DNA of 64,000 nt from Albugo candida (taxonomy: Eukaryota; Oomycota; Peronosporomycetes; Albuginales; Albuginaceae): assembly GCA_905220665.1 (NCBI GenBank), contig CAJNAR010000178.1, positions 1 through 64,000 on the forward strand, given 5' to 3'. This document shows, piece by piece, positions 1-10,934 of this stretch. The notes under the pieces were generated by a model. It saw only the letters and a list, made by a program, of their open reading frames with translations. It had not been told where the DNA came from and searched no databases. Position 1 is the stretch's first letter. Each line of letters starts with the position of its first letter. The position numbers were made by a program, and so were the translations under genes.

Positions 1-548
1 ACCCTAAACCCTAAAACCCTAAACCCTAAACCCTAAACCCTAAACCCTAAACCCTAAACCCTAAACCCTAAACCCTAAACCCTAAACCCTAAACCCTAAA
101 CCCTAAACCCTAAACCCTAAACCCTAAACCCTAAACCCTAAACCCTAAACCCTAAACCCTAAACCCTAAACCCTAAACCCTAAACCCTAAACCCTAAACC
201 CTAAACCCTAAACCCTAAACACTAAACCCTAAACCCTAAACACTAAACCCTAAACACTAAACCCTAAACACTAAACACTAAACACTAAACACTAAACACT
301 AAACACTAAACACTAAACACTAAACACTAAACACTAAACACTAAACACTAAACACTAAACACTAAACACTAAACACTAAACACTAAACACTAAACACTAA
401 ACACTAAACACTAAACACTAAACACTAAACACTAAACACTAAACACTAAACACTAAACACTAAACACTAAACACTAAACACTAAACACTAAACACTAAAC
501 ACTAAACACTAAACACTAAACACTAAACACTAAACACTAAACACTAAA
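1..548. repeat. Telomere repeat array with variant inner block
   Basis: A tandem array of the 7-mer CCCTAAA begins at base 1, so the window starts at a chromosome end read from the C-rich strand. One 8-base unit (CCCTAAAA) occurs near position 10. From about 215 CACTAAA variants start to alternate with the canonical unit, and from about 272 to 548 the array is essentially pure CACTAAA. TTTAGGG is the telomere repeat of plants and of oomycetes. The inner variant block is typical of the region no longer maintained by telomerase. Confidence 0.97.
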
Positions 549-3500
549 CGGCCAAGACCGGAGTCAGAATCTGAGTCGAAGTCTAATTACATTCAGCCAA
601 ACGTCGGTGGGGGACGACTTAACTTACACCGTTAGAACCTACTGAAGAAGCATAATCAGTGCAAGTAACCTCTTGAAATAAGAGTTACTTTAAGCTACAT
701 AGAGCTTGTTTGTGAATCTTTTAACTCTTGAATTCTTTCCATAAAGTGAATGCACATTTCTTAGTTCTGTTACAGATTTGTCCCGACGCCACCAAGTCTA
801 TAATCAGCACATTTTTCGCACTACTTGAGGATCATGTTTATGTATTCTTCTGTTTTCTCGATCCGCTGCGGGAAGTCATTCGAGAAAAAAGGTGATGTCG
901 CCGGCTCTAACAAAAAGATCCTTCATCAAAGCACTATATACTCTTCAAATTGTAACGAATAGCCGTATGCTAACTGTGCCCTAAGCTAAATATTCTAACT
1001 TTGGTTTGTCTGAAGACCGCTGGCGACTATCGACACACCTTCCCTTGTCTAAGACGCCACTCAAGTACTACTGTCGCTGCTAACGAAGATGAGATTATTC
1101 ATTAGAGCGGAGTATTGACTGCATCGAGTAACTTTATGATTGATGGACAACATGCTTTCACGGTTTTAAAGACAGAGATCTCATTGTACGCCATAACCCA
1201 GTCTCAGAAAAGGCAGCAGTACCGTTTCATATTGTCTAGTAAATTCTGAAACTCCGTGGCAGGACAATGTCACCAACAAAAAATGCCCAAACACCTTCGC
1301 TCTAATTTAGTACTTATCCAACAAAAATAAAACTGCAAGACAGATGACCCGTACTCTTGGAACATGTGTTTTGCATTCTTTTTATCGGCCTAGTAACAAT
1401 TGATTGTATCATTTTGCCAGCACTACAGTTGTGCTATTTCCTTTCGTGAGTTCAAAAAGCCTCACCGCATTATTGAATTCAGTAGAAGTTATTATAGTGG
1501 TGTTTTTTTCACTTTTTGAAATTCGATCGGCACATGGGACACAATTACAATCTTAAGTGATGTCGTTCTGAAAGCATATGTTTTCATAGAGCAGAATGTC
1601 AACTAATTGATCTGCTTGATCCTTATTCTCTAAAAATGTTGAGCAAAGATATCCGTAAACCTTTGCTCTTAGTGGGCTTTTATCTGTACAAGAACACATG
1701 CGGTATGATAACGACTAGATTTTTCTCTCTACATTCCCTCAAAGTGCCGTACGCTCCGTAGGGTGCACGGTTCCATATAACATGATTCCATCAAAACATG
1801 ATACGCTGATAACATGCACCCACCCTACCCCCAAATCCTTCGAAAATAGCACCTGTTAACAAGTATTAAATTCATGTTCGCCATGATGGCCTGCTGGCTA
1901 TGCTAATTGCAGAAATAACAAGGGATATGACTTCTCGTAAGAAAATTGGCCACTAGTGTACCATGCGAGTTTTGAGTGTATGCTCACCCTTGTCGATGGT
2001 TGTTGTTCCAACGTTCCCAAATAGCAATACAGCACCTTCGGAAATGGGCCCACTCGTTTCGTCTGATCAGCCTAGATATTTCGCTTCTCGTCTGCTTTTT
2101 GTGTGTCCAATAAGAACATTTTGAATCGTAAGAATACGAAGGACGTTGACGTACAAAATAGACCAAATTACAAAAAGGATCCATTTGAAGGTGTCTATAT
2201 TACTAGAAGTCGACGAATTGACTTTTTCAATTGCCTAGCTATCTTAAAAAGAATTCAATCACAGGTTGTCCTTTCACATTCACGGTATATCGTAGTGCTC
2301 TCTAGATAGCCTTTATACCATTCTATTGTGTTGTCAGGGGAGTATCCCGCCTTTCAATTCATATCGCATGGTGTGCAAAAAGCAAATATATGAAGGATTT
2401 GTGTGTTTCGAGGATTGTCTTGAGAGTACCTTGCTCATTCGTCAACTCAATTAAACGAAGGAGGTTTTCTATTCTTGAAAAACACGTTTTGCAAGGGTAC
2501 GCTTAAGGAAGCGATGTTTGGGTCTGGGTATTTTATTCGTTAACTCTTAAATAGTGGGTCTCGCTTTGGATGCCCCACGCACAAGGTCGATGTCGATGTT
2601 AGGTTTTCTGATGTGGAACTAAGAATACGCCTAATAATATCATTTTAAGGATTAAAACGGAGAGTCGAGATGCTGGTTAATCTTACGTCAGAAATTGTGA
2701 CAGCATCGGATAGATAATTTCTCTCAACGCTTACAAGCCGTAACATATACCCGACTGCGTTCAGTCTATGGTGATCGATGGAACAACTCAGACTGATCCC
2801 ATCGATTGGGTTTTCTATTCATTCACGAATCGGCGTAAGACCGGTGAATTATTATAGTATTTGGTCTGCTTATTTGGGTAGGTCAGCTGCGGTTGAGCCT
2901 GACTGTGTCGCAAAATGATGGGTGTGCCGATTGAGATTTAGTGTGATAGATACGAGGCAGTATACGTTCATATACCGTCATATAGAGAATAGTTTCACGT
3001 GCTTTTAGTGGTACATTGATAACTGCTGAGCGTGCTGGCAAAAGATCAAAGACGGAACATGTTTCAACTAACAAGTGAGTTGAAGCCATTATGGGGAACG
3101 ATTTAAACGTTCGTTTGTAGCAAATGGATGGGTATGTGCGTATGCGCATCCGATAAAAGAAACGAAACCATGATTAATGTATTCAAACGCAAAAATTCGA
3201 CATCTCAATGAGGTTGTGCGGCCTTGTCTACCGTTCTGCGAAAGAATTTCCGAGTACAAGACTCTCGTTCAGAAATATATATCTAACTTCTTTCTTATCG
3301 GAAGTTATGTACTGAAGTCGTCGGTAGCACATATCCCAGTATTCGTCATTCTCGCATACGACCTTGTCTCTGTTGCTCTGAAGACTTGACGGAAAGAATC
3401 CTGAACATAAATCAGATCTCCACATTAGCGTGTCTACTCAATTACTGTATTACTCAAACGCTGTACTTATTGCATCAACTTTCATCGTATAAATTATTTA

Positions 3501-4399
3501 CAGCACAAACCGCAGTATATGGGACGAAAAGGATTCCCATCTTTACCCTTTTTAACTGTACTTTTTTTTAGGTTCACAATCAACTAAATATACATCTGTG
3601 TCACGGCAATCACGTGCACATTGACATGAACAAGTCGGATCTTTTACTATTATTTTTTGCATGTTGGGGAAAGACTGTGTATGATATTGTCGATCTTCAT
3701 AGATATACTACGTCAGAAGAAGAATTGAAAAGGAAGAATGGGAAGGATCGTCTCAGAATTATTTCTTTTTCGTCTTGAAAACATCCTGAGAACTGAGGAA
3801 TTGTTCGATGAGACTAATGCTAAGTAGTCGAACGAAGTGGAGGTCTAGAAGTAAAGATTGTGAAAAACTTATGGAACACAAGTTGTGAAATTCAAGGACA
3901 ACGGATGGATTGTCACGAAGGGAGGATCCCGTCCCTTAAGTCTTACTGCTCGATGTAGGGTAACGCTATTTTAAATTTTCTTGAATAAATCGACAAGTCT
4001 GGCTAATCCCTATGTTAGCGTTTGGCGCTTTATGGAGCAGTAAAGCTGGGTGGTATTATATTGTACACGAAGGGATCATTTAGCCAGGATAATCGACTCT
4101 CGAGAGAGAATGAGTTTGGATGGAATCTGAAAAGTAAAAGCAAACTTTGCTGAAACAACTAGCGTACTCAAAGTGCTGTTCTACGTCTCGTATTGATAAA
4201 GTAGCCAGCTCTGAGAAGTCGAATGAAGCATTCAACATGTAACAAAAGTATTGACGATATCTGTCCATACCAAGTCATCCAAACGAGAAGAACGTAAAGA
4301 ATGGACAATGATTGGATGCATACGATTAGAGATTCGAAACAAGGAAACATAGACATGATATTTCTGGAAGAGTTTTTTCATTCCTGATAGTACAACAGA
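549..4399. other. Subtelomeric DNA without recognisable genes
   Basis: Only short frames (below about 90 codons) occur, on both strands, with no signal peptide, domain or conserved motif that I recognise. No clear tandem or inverted repeat was seen after the end of the telomere array. It may contain decayed sequence. Confidence 0.6.
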
Positions 4400-5016
4400 T
4401 CAAAAAGTTCCCGTTTTTCCGTATGAGAATTTCATATTCGTAATGATTGCCTTAGTCTTCTTGAATGCAAGACATAAGTTTGTGTGACTGTCGAAAGCGA
4501 AGTATAGAGCGTACTTGGTAGTATAACAATCGTATAGGCGGGATACTATTTTGGATATGATATCAATACCATCCGCTGGAATCAGCTTCGTTTTCATAAG
4601 AAATGGACCATCACCACGGCATACAAATCCAGGTTGATCCGATCGATCCAATCCTTCCACGCATTGCATATCAGCGCCACAACCTTCATGCAGCCAAGAA
4701 CCATAATGAAGCTTAAAATCCTCGGTATAAATGCTGCAACCGTCCCTTGAATCATATTTTACCAATTTGTGTCGACGGTAAAGTATTGGCACATGACAGT
4801 AGTTTTTGACTCGGATGGGACGATGACGTATGCATCGAACAGCTTCATCGAAAGGCCATTGTCACACTAGGAGTTTCGGTCTGCCGTTAGCGTAATTTGA
4901 ATAGGTGCGAATCGATCATTGATTATGCTCAGGTCAGTTGAACGCGTGACAATGGCAGATGTAGTGCGCATTAGCAAAAATATGAGAAAAATGACATGAT
5001 TGCATCGGCTGTACAT
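4400..5016 (-). pseudogene. Decayed secreted Cys-rich protein, paralogue of 5973-6575
   Basis: Read on the minus strand, a start at 5016 gives a hydrophobic signal-like segment (residues about 8-20, ending near TTSA). The frame stops at 4867, continues in a second frame from about 4850 to 4770, and in a third from about 4770 to 4400. Piecewise it follows the intact neighbour at 5973-6575: a DAYVIVP...C segment matches its NAFIILP...C segment, and a CG-x(3)-QCV...C-x-GD segment matches its CCGMSQCV...CQYGD. The C-terminal DC...LCLAF part also aligns with DC...TCKEM. At least two frame breaks mean it is a pseudogene unless introns that I could not identify repair it. GT-AG introns at both breaks cannot be excluded. 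Confidence 0.6.
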
Positions 5017-5972
5017 TGCTGTAGTTTTTTTTTGGTCTTGTCGGAAAATTGGAGAATGAGTTGACATTATGTGAGCATAGTGGGTGGTGGCTGAACAAAC
5101 AAAAGTTTGCAATATTTCAGCCGGTGGTTTAGCGAATTTAAATTGGTGACTCATACCGGCATGAATACAAGACACATTTTCTGTGAAGCGAAGCACTCGG
5201 TATGGAACATGCTTGCCCAAGCATTGCTCTGAGATAGTTCACTTATTGCTAATAATTTGGGTGTGATGATGTGATGAATAAAGACATCATTTTTGAGATA
5301 CTGAAAACCGATAATATTCGGTACAAAACGAAAAGTGTTGGGAGCTGATATCTCCTTCTTCTTTAGGATGTTAGTTCACAATTGGGCTGGTGATAGTCTG
5401 TCACTTGTGTTGGTAATGATTGCGTAATTTAAGCTGGTACTGGTATCTCACTCGAGCTCGTAATTTGTTGCACTATACACAATCAGGCTTTTCATGCCAA
5501 GGTACACAGAACTAGGATGTGTTCTTTTCCTTTTCTTGGGGACAAGCCTCGTTCGATACGGACTGATATTGCACGCACATAATTATGGCTGACATCCGCT
5601 TTGCTCCTTTTTTCCGTATCATACCGGAAGAAAAGCATAAGACAAGAGAGTGACCAAGTGTAATTTTGTTCACTAATGCCTTACACCAACTATCGCTTCG
5701 TACTTGCTTACATGGTATATTGAACGTATGATTCTTATCAAAGACACCTGAGCACGACTGATTCCAAAGTATGTGAATGCTGCGTGTATGGGGAGCTGCT
5801 AACGGGTACGGTGTACACCGCATGTACTAAGTAAAAAAAGCTTTGAAGAAGACAACAGCATGTTTTTCTAAAGAGAGCTGGTGAACGAATGCGTGTGGAC
5901 ACTTTATTCAGAAACGAAAATCAGATTTCACATGGATGATTCTATTTATGAAGTTACGACACGTTACTAAGT
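5017..5972. other. Intergenic, no supported gene
   Basis: A minus-strand open frame of 103 codons (5512-5823) has several cysteines but no signal peptide and no recognisable domain. I do not call it a gene. Confidence 0.5.
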
Positions 5973-6575
5973 TCAGGTGGCTGGTTGACACTTTCCAGAT
6001 GTAGAGTACAATACTTCGAAGGCTGTGACGATTTCTGTCATCTCCTTACATGTGCCATCCGACTGGAAAGTGAAAAACTTGTTCCCTTCAGAGCACTTAC
6101 TACAATCTTGAATTCCCTTCCGTTTTGATTCTGAACTCTGCGTCGATTCGAATTTGATGTTCAAAAGGTTATCCCCATACTGGCAAGTACGACCACCGAA
6201 AGGAGAAGCAGCCACACACTGACTCATGCCACAACACCACGATGCAGTTGAACATGCCTGAAATGCGCATTCCTCAGCCCTTGGTGTAAAAATGGTAGTA
6301 TCGTAGCCCATCATGAAATTTACATTCCCTGTCTCATTTATGTGTATAAACTTGCATTGTCGCAACCCATCGCTTGCGGGGAGTATGATGAATGCATTAG
6401 CACCGAGCACATTCGACGCAATGACATTTTCGCAAAGTCCAGAGGTTCCTTCCAAGAACGTTATAATATGGGTGAAGCCTGAGTGTGGTTCTTGTCCCCA
6501 ATGAGTTTCGAATGTGGCCAATGCGTTCGACAGAAGCGTGTGGAGAAGGATGAGTTGAAAAGATGAGACCTTCAT
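5973..6575 (-). CDS. Small secreted Cys-rich protein, candidate effector
   Basis: A 200-residue single-exon protein. It opens with a classical signal peptide: MK, a hydrophobic core of about 13 residues, and a likely cut after ...SNALA near residue 20. The mature part holds about 14 cysteines, including CCG-x(3)-C (around residue 118) and C-x(2)-C near residue 161, suggesting a disulfide-stabilised extracellular fold. No enzyme domain is recognised. A decayed paralogue lies just downstream on the same strand (4400-5016), as expected for a birth-and-death effector family. The start at 6575 is chosen because the signal peptide follows it directly. An Inr-like TCATTCT lies about 25 nt upstream. 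Secretion is predicted from sequence. A host-directed role is inference from gene type and subtelomeric position. The CCG string recalls the Albugo 'CCG' effector class, but the exact CX2CX5G motif was not seen. Confidence 0.8.
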   Translation of the reverse strand: MKVSSFQLILLHTLLSNALATFETHWGQEPHSGFTHIITFLEGTSGLCENVIASNVLGANAFIILPASDGLRQCKFIHINETGNVNFMMGYDTTIFTPRAEECAFQACSTASWCCGMSQCVAASPFGGRTCQYGDNLLNIKFESTQSSESKRKGIQDCSKCSEGNKFFTFQSDGTCKEMTEIVTAFEVLYSTSGKCQPAT

Positions 6576-6595
6576 GCCGTCGTTATTGTTGGTTT

Positions 6596-6607
6596 CGTGA
6601 GAATGAG
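6596..6607 (-). promoter_or_regulatory. Possible oomycete initiator of the 6575 gene
   Basis: On the minus strand CTCATTCTCACG contains TCATTCT, which fits the oomycete initiator YCAYTYY, about 20-30 nt before the ATG. The downstream FPR element is not evident, so this is tentative. Confidence 0.3.
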
Positions 6608-8146
6608 AATATGATGCTTGACAATAGTACGTGGCTGGTAGCCAAACATACGCTTCGGAAATTTAAAGATACTGGTATAGTCCATTAAATTTGTGACTCA
6701 CAAACGTAATATTAGAAGAGACGGTGTGTAAGCAGTCACGTGGCATGAGCGTGCTCGCTTGGATATTACAAATGCTCTATATAGAAGCACGATCGATAAT
6801 AATGCCATCTTTGAAATGCTTAGAGATAAGAGAGGGTAAAATGAGAAGAAACGGTGGTATTGAAAATGTTGAAGATACGTTCTCTTGTAGACTTTAGAAA
6901 TACACCTTGAGTTAGTAAGGGTTGCCGTATCGCGTTGGTAATAATACGCTTGGGCACGAACTTGGCTAGTAATCATTTGCACCGTATACAATGTGGCATT
7001 TCCTGTCAAGTAATTGAATTAACATGTGATTTTGCTGTTCTTAATATGAAATTCGATAAATAGTAATAATAAGTACAAGTATGCAAATAGATTCTGGCTC
7101 TTTCACGCGGTGTGCTTCGTCATAGGAGAAGAGACGTGGGAGAGAAGTAATATAAATGGCGAAGGGAGCCACATTTTGCAAGTGGTTTATCCGTAAAACA
7201 AGTGAAACAAGGATGAAAGTATGCAATGAAGCTTGAAAGATGTAAATGCTCTCGTTATGTAAATATTGTCGGAATCTGATTACGCTGGTAGAATCAAATG
7301 TGAGGTAAGGTAGCTGTGTGTGTCTGCTTGGTTGTATTCATTAGTTCAAGTATTTCGTCAAATGTCGAAGAAGAAAGCGGCGTTCTAAATGCCCAAAGCG
7401 GGAGCATTGGAGATTTTGTCTGTTATGTTTGAACTAGTGCTACCCAATCCATAAGAAAACCATCGTGGCGAATACAAAAACATTGACTTATTTTGTCTTA
7501 TAAAAACGACGTTTCGTCTGACAGCAAAAAAGCCGATGAGCTCATTTGAATTATTCCCTTAAGTAATGATGCAATTTCCAATCAAAAAAGCGGGAATCGA
7601 TAATAAGAAGGAAAGCTTATTGCGCTGATTGACATTGATACGTTATCGTTCCAGTACAAGCATAACACAACCGATTCATAGAGATCTGATGAAATGCGCA
7701 TTAGAATTGTTCGGACCTACTCAACCGTAATAATATGAAAATTATCCATAAAGACGATTGGTTAGGATGACAACAAATCCTCAAGCTATAACGAATACTC
7801 ACACGGAAATTGCGAATTATCCTCTCTACCAAACACTGTTTTATTGATCGAAATATCGCTTCCGATTAAGCATGCATCATTTCTGCATCAACGGTTTACT
7901 CAGCTATTGCTTTCGCTACAAAGGCAAATGAGTTATTCATTGAATAATACGGCTTACCTATAAACTAATCTTTTGTCTGTCAGCATTCTCCAGCATTTTG
8001 ATGCCCTCGTCTTTCGTAGAGTGTCTAATCTACCTACTCGTCCTTTTCTTCTTCAGGGAAGTCGAAGCAGCACTGTTGTATTTTGTTTATTCATTATTCT
8101 CTACAGTACGTAAGCCCATGGTGTCGATGTTTTGGCAAAATAGCAG
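6608..8146. other. Intergenic, no supported gene
   Basis: Only short frames, AT-rich. A 103-codon minus frame (6698-7009) lacks any start context or domain. Confidence 0.5.
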
Positions 8147-8799
8147 TTGATATCGCCCACAACTGGTCTTAAATTTGTAAAAAAGGAGTTTTATCTTTAC
8201 CGGGATGTTGTCGCTCTTTATCTTGAGCTCAAGCTCCAACTTCACCACAGCTGCCTACGATTCCTTCAAAAACATCGCTTTCGTATTTTTGATATCAATT
8301 GTGTGTATGATTGTCAGGCAGTGGAAAGAGCTAATAATTTTCAAGAATGCCCCAGCGCAAACAGTGTTTGCGATACAATACTAGACCCCTTTGGCGCTAC
8401 TTCCAGACACCTATACAATGGTCCGCTGTGGTGTTTTGACATTTCTGAAGTTTCGTCACCGAAGTTTAAAAAATGTGAGGCACACGCAACCTTTTACGGG
8501 TTTTTAACGTGGCTCGCTGCGTTGTACTCAAGGAATTTTGGACAGAACAAAACAACAACATCTTTGGGACCAACTCTGCCAGCAGCACTCATGACAAAAA
8601 AACACCGGAGTCTCAGTCACTCGACAAGCGACTTATCAGATCATACCTCACATTCACCTTGTTGGACGAATTGATTCATTACCTCCGCGGCTCACAGATT
8701 TGGGTAACAGATACCGATATAAATCAATTTTCTTGCTTCAACATCCCACCCATACAAGCTCTTATCAGACAACTCCTCAAACTTGCCGTGCTAAGCTAA
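8147..8799 (+). pseudogene. Possible relic of a membrane-protein gene
   Basis: Three overlapping plus-strand frames take turns looking protein-like. One frame around 8220-8390 encodes a hydrophobic stretch with a run like NIAFVFLISIVCMIV followed by a charged loop, resembling a transmembrane helix of a transporter, and then stops. Another frame (8509-8799) encodes a 96-residue soluble-looking stretch with a basic and Leu-rich end. I could not assign a family. The pattern fits a frameshifted gene remnant, but it could be chance. Confidence 0.25.
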
Positions 8800-10189
8800 T
8801 GCTCCCATTTGTTTGAGACCGTTCTTTGCAAGCTGAACGGACTCGTAGGCTCATTCACATGTGAGAACCGATAAATCATAAACAGAAAGTAAGAATCGTG
8901 GAATTATTTATTGCTTTTATGAATATTCTTTCTATTTAAAAGTTACCACAAATCATCTCTACTTTGCTTGAAATTTCGCCGGTGAGAGCTTTATCAAGAT
9001 ATAATCCCTCAGTGAGCCTGAAAAATCTTGTCAGACTACCTTCCATCTTACTTCATGATGCTGATTCTTTCTTCACTTTTTTGGCTTTCTGTACTTCTAC
9101 CTTCCGGATTGATCGAAACATACCGAATGTACTCAAATCTTCTATCGGATACCACAAATGAACGATCATTACCACATGAATCCAAGATCGCAGCGATTCA
9201 GAATTTTTTCCTGGTTTCTGTGGATTTAGTCGGATGGAGTAGTCTGACATCAAAACAGCTCATTCGTGGAGAGCCAGTATATTAATGAAATACTCTAGAA
9301 CAGTGCAGAGGATTCTTTTATATCACACGTATGTAGTGACGCAAAAATGTGAAGACTACTAGTGAACGCAGCACCAGTCCATAGAATCAAAGAACTTCTT
9401 TTACATTGTGCTAGGCAAGAAGAACTTTTCTTATGCCTTCTGGTATAACAACCTATATAGCAATTAGTAACAACAAACTCGCCGGGATGAACGTCTCATC
9501 CGCCCACACTCTTTGTTTACGTGAGGATCAAACCTCCGATACAAGTTGAGACCAATGATCTTTGTAGTCTTTACTACTAATGTGATGTGCGTTGGACGTT
9601 AAGGAGTCTGTTTGATAAAGCGTTAAAAACGCTTCTCGTTGGGATTGATTGTCCGGGCATAGACGAAGTGCAGCAAAACTGGAGCATACAACGTGACACT
9701 GCGAGGACCGTGTAGCCTCTACCGAAAGTGGGGTCATGTGTATACAATCATGTTCGATCTGTTGAAGCACGGACGGCGTATTGCTGCGATGATAATCCCA
9801 GCACCATTTTTGTCCGTAGATATTTAGAAGTTTGTGTTCGTGCAAACAGGTGTCCACAACTATATAGAGAATGATCGACTTCCTGGAGACGATCGGAGCA
9901 TCTGAATTTAGTTTTCTGACAAAGTGATCTGGTGCTCCGTATGAAGTTGCTGATAACTATAGCTAGAGTAATGCTACAGGCCGTTGGTATCGGTATCAAG
10001 GCTGTTCAAGTTCAATGGAGACTATTGCTGACTGAGTTGAGAGATGTGAACCATGTTGGAGTTTTGATCTACTGCTTGCCCGGATCTGATTGTCTGGATG
10101 GTATCTATGAATGGATAAAGTGGTTTCATATTTCTACAATCCGGTACTTCATGTCAACCATTCCATCGCAATGACGGTGCAGTCTGGTA
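8800..10189. other. Intergenic, no supported gene
   Basis: Frames at 9528-9857 (minus) and 9932-10174 (plus) are 80-109 codons with no recognisable domain. The plus frame begins with a hydrophobic run but shows no other support. Confidence 0.5.
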
Positions 10190-10206
10190 GTAGAAATAGC
10201 ATATTA
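10190..10206. repeat. Left target-site duplication of SINE copy 1
   Basis: GTAGAAATAGCATATTA, repeated with one mismatch at 10452-10468 directly after the element. Confidence 0.8.
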
Positions 10207-10207
10207 T

Positions 10208-10452
10208 GGGTCCGTACCCAGATCAGTCGGTTAAGCACTTGAGCGCACGGACCCCGTGCCGGATGTCGTCAGTTCGATCCCCGGCAGTATGGGCAGCGGT
10301 TCGAGCCCACCCAAGCAAAAAGCTTGGAAAATATCTGCCTCCCCAGGTTTGAAGTCAGACTCAAGCGATATTCACACGGTCAGGGGCTCATGATAGGATA
10401 AGGAAGGTACTTAAAGAACCAGATAAACAGTGTAATGAAATCCTTGACAAAG
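10208..10452 (+). mobile_element. tRNA-derived SINE, copy 1
   Basis: A 245-bp element whose head resembles a tRNA gene: an A-box-like stretch (GATCAGTCGGTTAAGC, near 10221) and a B-box-like AGTTCGATCCCC (near 10271), the internal RNA polymerase III promoter. The body ends with TCCTTGACAAAG and has no A-rich tail. It is flanked by a 17-bp direct repeat (10190-10206 and 10452-10468, GTAGAARTAGCATATTA, 16/17 identical), the target-site duplication expected from LINE-driven insertion. Other copies lie at 10,472, 37,239 and 62,796. Confidence 0.85.
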
Positions 10453-10471
10453 TAGAAGTAGCATATTAGTT

Positions 10472-10703
10472 TCCGCTCCAGCTCAGTTGGTTGAACACGC
10501 GGACCCCCTGCCGGAGGTCAATAGTTCGATCCCTGGCAGTATGGGTAACGGTGTGAGCCCAACAAGCAAAAAGGTTGGAAAATATCTGCCTCCTCAGGTT
10601 CGAAGTCAGACTTAAGTGATATTAACACAGTCGAAGGCTCCTGATAGGACAAGGAAGGTAGCTAGAGAACCAGATATAAAGTGTAACGAAATCCTTGACA
10701 AAG
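10472..10703 (+). mobile_element. tRNA-derived SINE, copy 2 (degenerate)
   Basis: Same family as 10208-10452, beginning right after that copy's right-hand target duplication. The A box (CAGCTCAGTTGGTTGAAC) and B box (AGTTCGATCCCT) are recognisable, but a short stretch between them is missing and the body is more diverged. It ends TCCTTGACAAAG like the others. No clear target duplication was found, so it may have been partly lost or formed by a tandem event. Confidence 0.75.
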
Positions 10704-10934
10704 GAAGAGTATGCGGAAGTGGGTGCGGGAGCGGGCATCAAGCGCAGAGCTTTCGGTTGGGTGAGGTTGAGTGCGGGAGATGATACCAATGCTTTGGCCT
10801 CAGTCGCGGGAGGAAGCAGTGCAGTGAGACGGCGAGGTGCTGCAGGCCCAGCTGTGAGAGTCGACGCAGGCAGTGCTCGGTTATATTGCGCGAGAGGGAG
10901 GAGAGGATCACTAGTAAGTCGTAATTTCATGTAG
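10704..10934. other. Locally GC-rich segment
   Basis: Composition turns clearly GC- and purine-rich compared with the AT-rich surroundings. Open frames exist on both strands (plus 10695-10934, minus 10622-10945), rich in Gly/Ala/Arg or Pro/Ala/Thr, but neither resembles a known protein. Open frames are expected by chance in GC-rich DNA, so no gene is called. Confidence 0.5.

Noticed and set aside
10208..10300. tRNA gene
   Set aside because: The A and B boxes look tRNA-like, but the same 245-bp unit is dispersed four times with a non-tRNA body and one clear target duplication, and no cloverleaf could be drawn; it is a SINE.
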